This document shows positions 1 through 6,105 of a stretch of 8,064 bases of DNA, piece by piece; positions within the stretch are counted from its first letter, which is position 1, and every line of letters begins with the position of its first letter. The notes below the pieces were generated by a model. The model was not told the DNA's origin, searched no databases, and saw only the letters and a program-made list of their open reading frames with translations. Source of the stretch: an uncultured Lachnospiraceae bacterium (GTDB lineage: Bacteria; Bacillota; Clostridia; Lachnospirales; Lachnospiraceae); the NCBI GenBank assembly GCA_902803635.1, contig CADCQU010000379.1:1-8064 (forward strand), written 5' to 3'. A program made the translations under genes and the position numbers.

Positions 1-1618
1 AGCCCTGCACGAGGTCGCAGCCGCCTTCCTTTAAAATGGCCAGCTGCCCCTCGGTCTCCACGCCCTCCACGACCACCGGCACCTTGAGGCACCGGGCGAT
101 GTCGAGAATCAGCATCACAAGCCGCCGGTCCGTCTCATTTGTCTCTATGTTCCGTATAAATTGCATGTCCATTTTCAGGACGTCAAATGGCATTTCCGAA
201 AGCATGTTGAGGGAGGAATACCCGGAGCCGAAATCATCCATCTCAATGACAAAGCCAAGTTCCCGCAAATGCGCGATTTTTTCCATCATTTGCCGTACAC
301 TGTCCGTATAGGCCGACTCTGTAACCTCCAGCTTGATGTCCGCAAAGGAAAGGCCATTCTCCGTGACGAGGCGTACCAGCTTCTCCTCCATGTCCGGATC
401 CTGGATGTTCGTCCGGGAGAGGTTCACGGAAACCGGGATAGTGACCCCGAATTTCTCCTTCCACCGGGCAATCTGGACAGCCGCCTCCTCCCACACATAA
501 GCATCCGCAAGCCCGATGAGACCATTCTTCTCAAAAAGTGGGACGAAGACACCCGGCGAGATCATGCCGAGGTCCGGATGCTGCCAGCGGATCAGGGCTT
601 CGGCGCTCGCAAGCCGCGGCGGGTCGCACTGAATCGCGTACTTCGGCTGGTAGTAGACCTCAAACTGGCGTTTTTTCACCGCCTTCCGCAGGTCGTTTAG
701 AAGCTGCCGGTCCAGCCGCTCCTGTTTCCAGATTTCCTCATTGTAGACCCGGATCGGATTCTGGGAATCCCCGCGGGCCATGCCGCAGGCGGCCCGGGCG
801 CAGTCAAAGAGAAAAACCGCCTCCCTGTTCTTCTGGTAGGGACAAACACCCATGCGAAGGCGGACGTCGACATTTGGCAAATGCTCGTTCAGGAGCTTCT
901 GCAGTCGGTCAAGCAGTAAGCGGTAGTCCGACCCGCAATTGCAGAAAATGTCAAAAACGTCGGCTTCGTAACGCCCGGCGATGCCGCCCGTCCCGCGAAG
1001 CACCTCCCGGATCTCCTCCCCGAGGCAGTGGAGCACGTGGTCGCCAAATTCCCGTCCGCTTACGGAATTGACGGAGTGGAACTGCTCGATGTTCAGTACC
1101 ACGGCGTCATAGGCCCGTTCCGGATGGTATTGGCAAATGCGCTGCGCATATTCATAGAAGAAATTCCGGCTGTAGAGCCCGGTCAGCGGATCGTGCTCGG
1201 CCGCGGAGATGAGCTGCCTGCCCTCACAGAGCTCGATGATGCGGGCCACGCGGGCCAGAACGACCTCCGCTATCTCAAATGGCTTCGTAATGAAGTCGGC
1301 GGCGCCTAGCTGCAGGGCCGTCAGCTCCGCGCTCTTCTCCGCCGTGAGGACGATGATCGGAATGTTTCGCAGGACCTCGTCCTCCCGTACCGCCTCCAGG
1401 ACCTCGAAGCCCGTCATGACCGGCATGATGAGGTCCAGAAGAACCAGCGAGAGCTCCTGCGTATGCGCCCGCATACACGCCATGGCCTCCTGCCCGTTCG
1501 CGGCAAAATAGAGCGCGTACTCCTCCTCGAGGATTGCCTCTAAGATATCCCGGTTAATCTCGTGGTCGTCCACCACCAGCACCACCCGCCTCCGGCGGAT
1601 TTCCTTCGCATCCAGCAA
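1..1618 (-). CDS. Response regulator with degenerate GGDEF and intact EAL domain; cyclic-di-GMP phosphodiesterase, C-terminus cut by window
   Basis: Partial gene; 539 codons are visible and the C-terminal end lies outside the window. Residues about 10-125 are a receiver (REC) domain with acidic pair D17-D18, phospho-acceptor D62 (in VLLDLIMP), T92 and K112. Residues about 140-300 are a GGDEF-like domain that opens with HDPLTGLYSR, but its signature is EADVF (218-222) instead of GGDEF, so cyclase activity is unlikely. Residues about 310-539 are an EAL domain with E340 (EALIRW), N399, E431, D461-D462 (DDFGSGYSSL), K482, E518 and Q538, the set expected for metal-dependent hydrolysis of c-di-GMP to pGpG. 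I infer a cytoplasmic phosphodiesterase controlled by phosphorylation from an unseen histidine kinase. No in-frame ATG precedes the REC domain after the upstream stop; TTG at 1618 with GAAAGAGG eight bases upstream is the best start. It has its own promoter-like -10 box and is probably not co-transcribed with the metabolic genes upstream. Confidence 0.9.
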   Translation of the reverse strand, partial: MLDAKEIRRRRVVLVVDDHEINRDILEAILEEEYALYFAANGQEAMACMRAHTQELSLVLLDLIMPVMTGFEVLEAVREDEVLRNIPIIVLTAEKSAELTALQLGAADFITKPFEIAEVVLARVARIIELCEGRQLISAAEHDPLTGLYSRNFFYEYAQRICQYHPERAYDAVVLNIEQFHSVNSVSGREFGDHVLHCLGEEIREVLRGTGGIAGRYEADVFDIFCNCGSDYRLLLDRLQKLLNEHLPNVDVRLRMGVCPYQKNREAVFLFDCARAACGMARGDSQNPIRVYNEEIWKQERLDRQLLNDLRKAVKKRQFEVYYQPKYAIQCDPPRLASAEALIRWQHPDLGMISPGVFVPLFEKNGLIGLADAYVWEEAAVQIARWKEKFGVTIPVSVNLSRTNIQDPDMEEKLVRLVTENGLSFADIKLEVTESAYTDSVRQMMEKIAHLRELGFVIEMDDFGSGYSSLNMLSEMPFDVLKMDMQFIRNIETNETDRRLVMLILDIARCLKVPVVVEGVETEGQLAILKEGGCDLVQG

Positions 1619-1653
1619 AAATGTTACCTCTTTCCGTCATAATCTATCGAGTT

Positions 1654-1682
1654 ATTATACTATATTCCCCGGAAAACCGAAA
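1654..1682 (-). promoter_or_regulatory. Candidate promoter of the REC-GGDEF-EAL gene
   Basis: The minus strand has a perfect TATAAT at 1659-1654, about 36 bases before the proposed TTG start, in an AT-rich patch (1650-1665). Seventeen bases upstream of it the best -35 is TTTCGG (1682-1677), a poor match to TTGACA, so the promoter is either weak or activator-dependent. Transcription would start near 1647 and give a leader of about 30 bases containing the GAAAGAGG ribosome binding site. Confidence 0.5.
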
Positions 1683-1720
1683 TACCCCAAGGAGATTTTC
1701 TTCGAAAAACCGCTCCTCTT

Positions 1721-1771
1721 GCCTCCCCCTCAAGGGGGAGGCGGCACGGCGAAGCCGCGACGGAGAGGGGC
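1721..1771. repeat. Palindromic intergenic repeat element
   Basis: Two adjacent hairpins lie between the upstream operon terminator and the c-di-GMP gene. The first is a perfect 9-bp stem, GCCTCCCCC (1721-1729) and GGGGGAGGC (1734-1742), with loop TCAA. The second is CGGC-GAA-GCCG (1747-1757), followed by a GACGGAGAGGGG tail. The layout resembles short palindromic elements that I recall as dispersed between genes of anaerobic Bacillota, but only one copy is visible here, so multiplicity is unproven. It contains no plausible coding sequence. The first stem lacks a following T-run on either strand, which argues against a simple terminator. Confidence 0.55.
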
Positions 1772-1789
1772 CGCCAACTGAGAGCTGCG

Positions 1790-1818
1790 AAAAGGCAGGG
1801 GCTGCTCCCCTGCCTTTT
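1790..1818 (-). terminator. Intrinsic terminator of the ior-paaK-ligase operon
   Basis: A perfect 12-bp inverted repeat, AAAAGGCAGGGG paired with CCCCTGCCTTTT around a 5-base loop, starts seven bases after the stop codon of the second CoA ligase. On the minus strand the stem ends in TTTT; the T-tract is short and followed by CGC. Position and stem strength make it the likely 3' end of the five-gene transcript. Because it is symmetrical it could also stop transcription arriving on the plus strand. Confidence 0.7.
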
Positions 1819-1825
1819 GCCAAAA

Positions 1826-3460
1826 TTACTGTTTATTCTGCGCCTCAACGATGCGGGTGCTGTGATAGCGCTCGCGGAGTCGCGGCTTGTCGATTTTTCC
1901 GGTCGGGTTGCGAAGAACCTCCGCGAAAATAATCTTGCGCGGGCGCTTGTAGCGCGGCAGATCCACGCAGAAGCGGTTGACCTCCTCCTCGGTCATCTCC
2001 ATGCCCTCCTTGACCTGGATGATGGCCGCCGCGATCTCGCCGAGCCTTGCATCCTGGAAGCCGATGACCGCGACATCGTGAATCTTCGGATGCGCGGCGA
2101 GGAAGGACTCAATCTGCACCGGATAGAGGTTCTCGCCGCCGGAGATGATCACATCCTTCTTGCGGTCAACGAGGAAAATGAAGCCGTCCTCGTCCTTGCG
2201 GGCCATGTCGCCGGTGTGGAGCCAGCCGTTGATCAGAACCTCATTCGTCGCCTTCTCGTCGTGGTAGTAGCAGACCATCACGCCCGGACCCTTCACGCAG
2301 AGCTCGCCAACCTCTCCGTCCGCGACCGGGACGTCGTTCTCGTCAACGATCTTCGTCTGCCAGTTGTAGCCCGGAACACCGATCGCGCCGACCTTGTGGA
2401 CATTCTCCATGCCAAGGTGGACGCAGCCAGGGCCGGTCGATTCCGAGAGTCCATAGTTCGTGTCATACTTGTGATTTGGGAAATGCTCCATCCAGTGCTT
2501 GATGAGGCTGGGCGGCACCGGCTGTGCACCGATGTGCATGAGCCTCCACTGGCTGAGCTGGTAATCCTCCTTCCGGATATCCCCACGGTCAAGGGCCGCC
2601 AGAATATCCTGCGCCCACGGAACCAGGAGCCAGACAATCGTGCAGTGCTCCTCGGAGACGGCCCGGAAAATGGCCTCCGGCGAGTGGCCCTTTAGGAGGA
2701 CGCCCTTGCCGCCGGTATAGAGCGAGCCGAACCAGTGCATCGTCGCGCCCGTGTGGTAGAGCGGCGGGATGCAGAGGAAGCAGTCCTCCTTCTTCGTCTC
2801 GTGGTGCTTGGCCTCCATCACCGCCGCCTGCATGAGAGCGGAGTGCTTGAGCAAAATGGCCTTCGGGAAGCCGGTGGTACCGGAGGAATAATAGATGGCC
2901 CCGTCGTCGGTATCCTGCACCAGAACCTTCGGCGCGGCGCTCGAGGTGTTCGAGGCTACGCGGTAATAGTCCTCCGCATAGGGCGGGTTTGGCCCCCCGA
3001 CGAAATAAAGCACCATCTTATCCTTGAGCCTTCCGGCGATGTCCTCTATGCGGCCGATAAATTCCGGCCCGTAGAACACCACGTCACAGTCCGCGAGCTT
3101 CAGGCAGTAGTCGATTTCCTCCGCCGTAAAACGGAAATTGAGCGGGACGGCCAAAGCCCCGGACTTAAGTATGCCAAAATAGATGGGCAGCCACTCCAGG
3201 CAGTTCATAAGAAGGATCGCCACCTTCTGGCCCGGCCGGATGCCGCGGTCAATCAGAAGGTTGGCGACGCGGTTGGCCTTCTCGTCGAAGACCGACCAGG
3301 TAATCTGCCGCCGGTAAAAGGTGGGTATGGTGGGCTGGATCAGCTCGTACTCCTTCCAGGTCACGCGCTGCTCTTCCCGGATTTCCGGGTTGATTTCCAC
3401 AAGGGCGACTTCATCGCCATAAAGTTTACTGTTCCGCTCCAGGAGGTCTGTGATAGGCAT
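1826..3460 (-). CDS. AMP-forming acyl-CoA synthetase / class I adenylate-forming enzyme
   Basis: 544 residues, full length for the ANL superfamily. It should activate a carboxylic acid with ATP to an acyl-adenylate and then form the acyl-CoA, in the cytoplasm. Visible motifs are the phosphate loop YSSGTTGFPK (191-200), NYGLSEST (335-342), LHTGD with D418, the hinge region DRKKDVIISGGENLYP (432-447) and the C-terminal catalytic lysine K522 in PTGK. The substrate cannot be read from the sequence; a medium/long-chain or aryl acid is possible. The N-terminus has two similar stretches, RVTWKEYEL (32-40) and RQITWSVFDEKAN (51-63), of which the second matches the usual ITWxEFDEKAN segment. The ATG at 3460 is preferred because AAAGGA lies 11 bases upstream; a 21-residue in-frame extension to 3523 would overlap the ACT gene. 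It lies 49 bases after the ACT gene and is followed by a terminator, so it is the last gene of the operon. Family call firm, substrate unknown. Confidence 0.9.
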   Translation of the reverse strand: MPITDLLERNSKLYGDEVALVEINPEIREEQRVTWKEYELIQPTIPTFYRRQITWSVFDEKANRVANLLIDRGIRPGQKVAILLMNCLEWLPIYFGILKSGALAVPLNFRFTAEEIDYCLKLADCDVVFYGPEFIGRIEDIAGRLKDKMVLYFVGGPNPPYAEDYYRVASNTSSAAPKVLVQDTDDGAIYYSSGTTGFPKAILLKHSALMQAAVMEAKHHETKKEDCFLCIPPLYHTGATMHWFGSLYTGGKGVLLKGHSPEAIFRAVSEEHCTIVWLLVPWAQDILAALDRGDIRKEDYQLSQWRLMHIGAQPVPPSLIKHWMEHFPNHKYDTNYGLSESTGPGCVHLGMENVHKVGAIGVPGYNWQTKIVDENDVPVADGEVGELCVKGPGVMVCYYHDEKATNEVLINGWLHTGDMARKDEDGFIFLVDRKKDVIISGGENLYPVQIESFLAAHPKIHDVAVIGFQDARLGEIAAAIIQVKEGMEMTEEEVNRFCVDLPRYKRPRKIIFAEVLRNPTGKIDKPRLRERYHSTRIVEAQNKQ

Positions 3461-3509
3461 TTGTCTGGTGTTCCTTTCGTGTTCAATTTTTCCAATAAGT
3501 ATGCAATTG

Positions 3510-3944
3510 TTACATAAGTTCAATCATATCCTGGTCTGCAATCTCAAAGCCTGCACGGCGGAGGGCATTTTCCGCCCGCTCGGTCTCGCCGACGCGGAAG
3601 ATCATGTAGGCCTTGTCCTCCTTCTTGCCCGCGAGGGAGGCATACATATACTCCACGTTCACCTGCGCGATGGTCAGCGTCTCCAGGACCGTGTGCAGCC
3701 CGCCGACCTCGTCCGGGATGAGCACCGCGATGACCGGTGTCAGGGAATTGACATAACCATTCTCCTTGAGCACCGTGGTCGTCTCATACACGTCATCCAC
3801 GATCATACGCACAATGCCGAAATCCTTGGTCTCCGCAAGCGACAGTGCGCGAATATCAATCCCAGCCTCGGCAAGGACGCCCGTCATGGCATCCAGCATG
3901 CCCGGCCTGTTCTCCAAAAATACGGAAATCTGTCGAATCGCCAT
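3510..3944 (-). CDS. Small tandem ACT-domain protein, probable amino-acid sensor
   Basis: 144 residues made of two ACT domains and nothing else. The first (about 1-68) has ISVFLENRPGML followed by a strand with GIDIRALS. The second (about 70-140) has VIAVLIPDEVGGLHTVLETL and VNVEYMYASL. ACT domains usually bind amino acids at their interfaces and control enzymes or transcription. There is no DNA-binding or catalytic domain, so it would act by binding a partner or as a stand-alone ligand sensor. Stand-alone ACT proteins next to paaK and ior genes are a recurrent arrangement in anaerobes, which points to an aromatic or branched-chain amino acid as ligand; that part is inference. ATG at 3944 is chosen because AAAGGAG lies seven bases upstream and homology-like sequence begins at MAIRQISVF. 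The 39 extra in-frame upstream codons are arginine-rich and overlap paaK, so they are not credible. It lies 22 bases after paaK. Confidence 0.88.
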   Translation of the reverse strand: MAIRQISVFLENRPGMLDAMTGVLAEAGIDIRALSLAETKDFGIVRMIVDDVYETTTVLKENGYVNSLTPVIAVLIPDEVGGLHTVLETLTIAQVNVEYMYASLAGKKEDKAYMIFRVGETERAENALRRAGFEIADQDMIELM

Positions 3945-3966
3945 CAATCTGCTCCTTTCTATCTTC

Positions 3967-5268
3967 TCAAATCTTCCTCTTATCCACCACGCGGACGGCC
4001 TTGCCCTCGGAGCGCGTGATGGTCTTCGGCGCAACGAGCGTGACCTTCGCCTTGAGGCCAAGCATCGACTTCAGCCCTTCGACGATCTTACGCTGGCGTG
4101 CGTTGATTTCACCGAGATTGTCGGTAAACATTTCCGGCGTCATCTCAACCAGCACCTCCAGCGTGTCGGTGTTGTTCACGCGGTCCACGAGAATCTGGTA
4201 GTTCGCCTGGTAACCCTGGTTGATGAGCACCGCCTCGATCTGCGACGGGAAGACGTTGACACCGCGGATGATCAGCATGTCGTCCGAGCGGCCCTTCGGC
4301 TTTTTCATCTTGATGAGCGTGCGGCCGCAGGAGCATTTCGCACGGGAAAGCACACAAATGTCGCGCGTCCGGTAGCGAAGGAGCGGGAAGCCCTCCTTAT
4401 CGAGCGAGGTGAACACAAGCTCGCCCTCGGTCCCGACCGGCAGAACCTCCTCGGTATCCGGGTCGATGATTTCCGGAAGGAAATGGTCCTCGTTGACGTG
4501 CATACCGGTCTGCTCGGAACACTCGAAGGAAACGCCCGGGCCGGAGAGCTCGGTGAGGCCGTAAATGTCATAGGCCTTGATGCCGAGGGTATTCTGGATG
4601 TCCTGGCGCATCTCCTCGCTCCAGGCCTCGGCACCGAAAATGCCGGCCTTCAGGGGGATATCGTCCGGTCCCATGCCGAGTTCCTTAAACCGCTCGCCGA
4701 GGTAGGCTGCGTAGGAGGGCGTCGCGCAGAGGATGGTCGCCTGCAGATCCTCGATAAACATGATCTGTCGATCTGTATTTCCGGAGGACATCGGAATTGT
4801 GAGGCAGCCGACCTTGTGGCTGCCGCCGTTGAGACCCGCGCCGCCGGTGAAGAGGCCGAAGCCGTAGGACACCTGGCAGACGTCGTCCTTGGTCGCGCCG
4901 GCCGCGACAAGGGCACGGGCGCAGCAATCCTCCCAGAGGTCGATGTCGTTCTGGGTGTAGAAGGCCACCACGCGCTTCCCGGTCGTCCCGGAGGTCGAGT
5001 GGATGCGCACGCAGTCCCGAAGCGGCGCACCCATGAGACCGTACGGATAGGCCTCGCGCAAATCCTTCTTGGAAATGAGCGGAAGCTTGTAAAGGTCATC
5101 GATCGACTGGATGTCGTCCGGTGTTACACCCTTCTCCTCCATCTTCGCCCGATAATAAGGAACGTTCTCCCATACGTGCTGTACCTGCTTCTTTAGCTTC
5201 TCATTCTGGAGGGCCACCATGTCCTCACGCGAGGCGCACTCCATTTCCGGCTGAAAATATCTCTCCAT
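3967..5268 (-). CDS. paaK: Phenylacetate-CoA ligase family protein (AMP-forming)
   Basis: 433 residues, typical PaaK length. The family converts phenylacetate or related aryl acids (for example indoleacetate), ATP and CoA to aryl-acetyl-CoA, AMP and PPi. The sequence shows the phosphate loop STSGTTGK (91-98), SYGFGLF (134-140), EAWSEEMR (214-221), DIYGLTEL (234-241), RYRTRD (298-303), a KCSCGRTL segment (311-318) common in anaerobe PaaK proteins, KGRSDDMLIIRGVNVFPSQIE (from 325), and the C-terminal lysine K423 in EGKA. ATG at 5268 has GGAAAGG five bases upstream and starts with the family-typical MERYFQPE; an in-frame ATG 16 codons earlier is rejected. It sits between iorB, 210 bases upstream, and the ACT gene, so its product or substrate is probably the aryl-acyl-CoA handled by IorAB. 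Some bacteria use PaaK in phenylacetate catabolism, but no phenylacetyl-CoA epoxidase genes are present, and the anaerobic context argues against that route. Confidence 0.92.
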   Translation of the reverse strand: MERYFQPEMECASREDMVALQNEKLKKQVQHVWENVPYYRAKMEEKGVTPDDIQSIDDLYKLPLISKKDLREAYPYGLMGAPLRDCVRIHSTSGTTGKRVVAFYTQNDIDLWEDCCARALVAAGATKDDVCQVSYGFGLFTGGAGLNGGSHKVGCLTIPMSSGNTDRQIMFIEDLQATILCATPSYAAYLGERFKELGMGPDDIPLKAGIFGAEAWSEEMRQDIQNTLGIKAYDIYGLTELSGPGVSFECSEQTGMHVNEDHFLPEIIDPDTEEVLPVGTEGELVFTSLDKEGFPLLRYRTRDICVLSRAKCSCGRTLIKMKKPKGRSDDMLIIRGVNVFPSQIEAVLINQGYQANYQILVDRVNNTDTLEVLVEMTPEMFTDNLGEINARQRKIVEGLKSMLGLKAKVTLVAPKTITRSEGKAVRVVDKRKI

Positions 5269-5478
5269 AAATACCTTTCCTTTCCACATCTCCGACGATC
5301 GTGCTTCTTCCGTCAAATGCCCTCTTCCGTCCTATCCCTGTTTCCGCCCTGTCTTCCAGCTGTCCGCTCTTAGGCAAATGTCTCGTTCCGCTTCCCTTCC
5401 GTCCTCTGGCTGCCTTCTTTGCGAGCAACTCTATGGTAACGAAGGAGTTCTCTTCCAGGTTAACGCAAATGATATTCC
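5269..5478 (-). other. 210-base purine-rich gap between iorB and paaK
   Basis: This is much longer than the other gaps in the operon (22-49 bases). Read on the minus strand, the part from about 5430 to 5274 is strongly purine-rich and contains GACGGAAG three times (5403-5396, 5331-5324, 5314-5307). There is no clear terminator and no promoter with good -35 and -10 boxes. A frame starting at TTG 5428 stays open for 67 codons into paaK, but it has no ribosome binding site and no recognisable family. I read it as an untranslated intra-operon leader or a decayed sequence. Confidence 0.5.
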
Positions 5479-6051
5479 TTATGCATTCTTCCCCAGTTCA
5501 AATGCTTTGAGATTAACTTCAAGGAACCTGGCCGGCACGCAGGCGCGAATCGCATTTGTCCAGGCCTCCTCGGGGATGTCGAAATAATGGGAAAGCCTTC
5601 CGAGAAGCACGAGGTTCACCGCCTTGAGGTTCCCGGCCTTTTCGGCCAGAGCCACGCAGTCGAGGGCGTCCACATTTGCCCCTGTCGCCTTCAGCTTCTC
5701 CGCAAGGTTCTCCGGGTAGGTCGCCGCGCCGATGACTACGGGCATCGGGTCAATCTCCTGGATGTTCGTCACGATGCGGCCGTCCTTCTTGAGGTACGGC
5801 AGCCACCGGGAAGCCTCCAGGATCTCAAAAGAGACGATGAAGTCCGCCTCGCCCTGGTCGATGACCGGGGAGGCCACCTTGTCGCCGTAGCGCACATACG
5901 TCACGACGCTCCCGCCGCGCTGCGACATCCCGTGGACCTCGCTCACCTTCACGTCATAGCCCTCGGCGACAAGCAGGTGTCCCAGGAGCTTGCTGGCCAG
6001 AACCGACCCCTGCCCGCCGACGCCGACAATCATAATATTCTTTGTATCCAT
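5479..6051 (-). CDS. iorB: Indolepyruvate:ferredoxin oxidoreductase, beta subunit
   Basis: 190 residues, normal length. It belongs to the gamma-domain (POR) family of 2-oxoacid:ferredoxin oxidoreductases and pairs with IorA to convert arylpyruvate, CoA and oxidised ferredoxin to aryl-acetyl-CoA, CO2 and reduced ferredoxin, reversibly. Visible signatures are the N-terminal GVGGQG (10-15) and SEVHGMSQRGGSV (37-49), both typical of IorB. The remainder, including the DQGEADFIVSFEILEA segment, fits the family with no gap or frameshift. No iron-sulfur motif is present, as expected, since the clusters lie in IorA. ATG at 6051 follows AAGAGGTG by four bases and begins MDTKNIMIVGVGG; the 14-codon upstream extension lacks a good ribosome site. 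It follows iorA by 45 bases. Confidence 0.93.
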   Translation of the reverse strand: MDTKNIMIVGVGGQGSVLASKLLGHLLVAEGYDVKVSEVHGMSQRGGSVVTYVRYGDKVASPVIDQGEADFIVSFEILEASRWLPYLKKDGRIVTNIQEIDPMPVVIGAATYPENLAEKLKATGANVDALDCVALAEKAGNLKAVNLVLLGRLSHYFDIPEEAWTNAIRACVPARFLEVNLKAFELGKNA

Positions 6052-6064
6052 CCTACACCTCTTT

Positions 6065-6105
6065 TTTATCCGTTCAACTCGTACAGATGGCAATATTTAT
6101 CCGTT
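6065..6105. repeat. 10-base direct repeat spanning the iorA-iorB junction
   Basis: TTTATCCGTT on the plus strand occurs at 6065-6074 and again at 6096-6105; the second copy covers the iorA stop codon, and the first lies just upstream of the iorB ribosome binding site. The 31-base spacing is short. It may be a scar of local duplication or chance; no function can be assigned. Confidence 0.4.

Noticed and set aside
538..1071. 177-codon plus-strand frame opposite the GGDEF-EAL gene
   Set aside because: Arg/Pro/Ser-rich antisense product typical of spurious frames in GC-rich DNA; the minus strand encodes an uninterrupted GGDEF-EAL protein.
1721..1818. CRISPR array or riboswitch in the left intergenic region
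   Set aside because: There is only one copy of each hairpin, no regularly spaced repeats, and no recognisable aptamer core; a terminator plus a palindromic repeat explains it.
1817..2695. 292-codon open frame on the plus strand opposite the second CoA ligase
   Set aside because: It is a shadow of the ligase gene, rich in Leu/Val/Arg/Asp without motifs, with no ribosome binding site before its start.
3945..4061. N-terminal extension of the ACT protein
   Set aside because: The 39 added residues are arginine-rich, overlap the end of paaK, and a strong AAAGGAG site precedes the internal ATG at 3944.
3766..5196. 476-codon open frame on the plus strand, antisense to paaK and the ACT gene
   Set aside because: It lies opposite genes with clear family motifs, its product shows no recognisable domain, and its openness is explained by codon bias on the other strand.
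5225..5428. 67-codon minus-strand frame in the iorB-paaK gap
   Set aside because: TTG start without a ribosome site, overlaps the start of paaK in another frame, basic low-complexity product with no known relatives.
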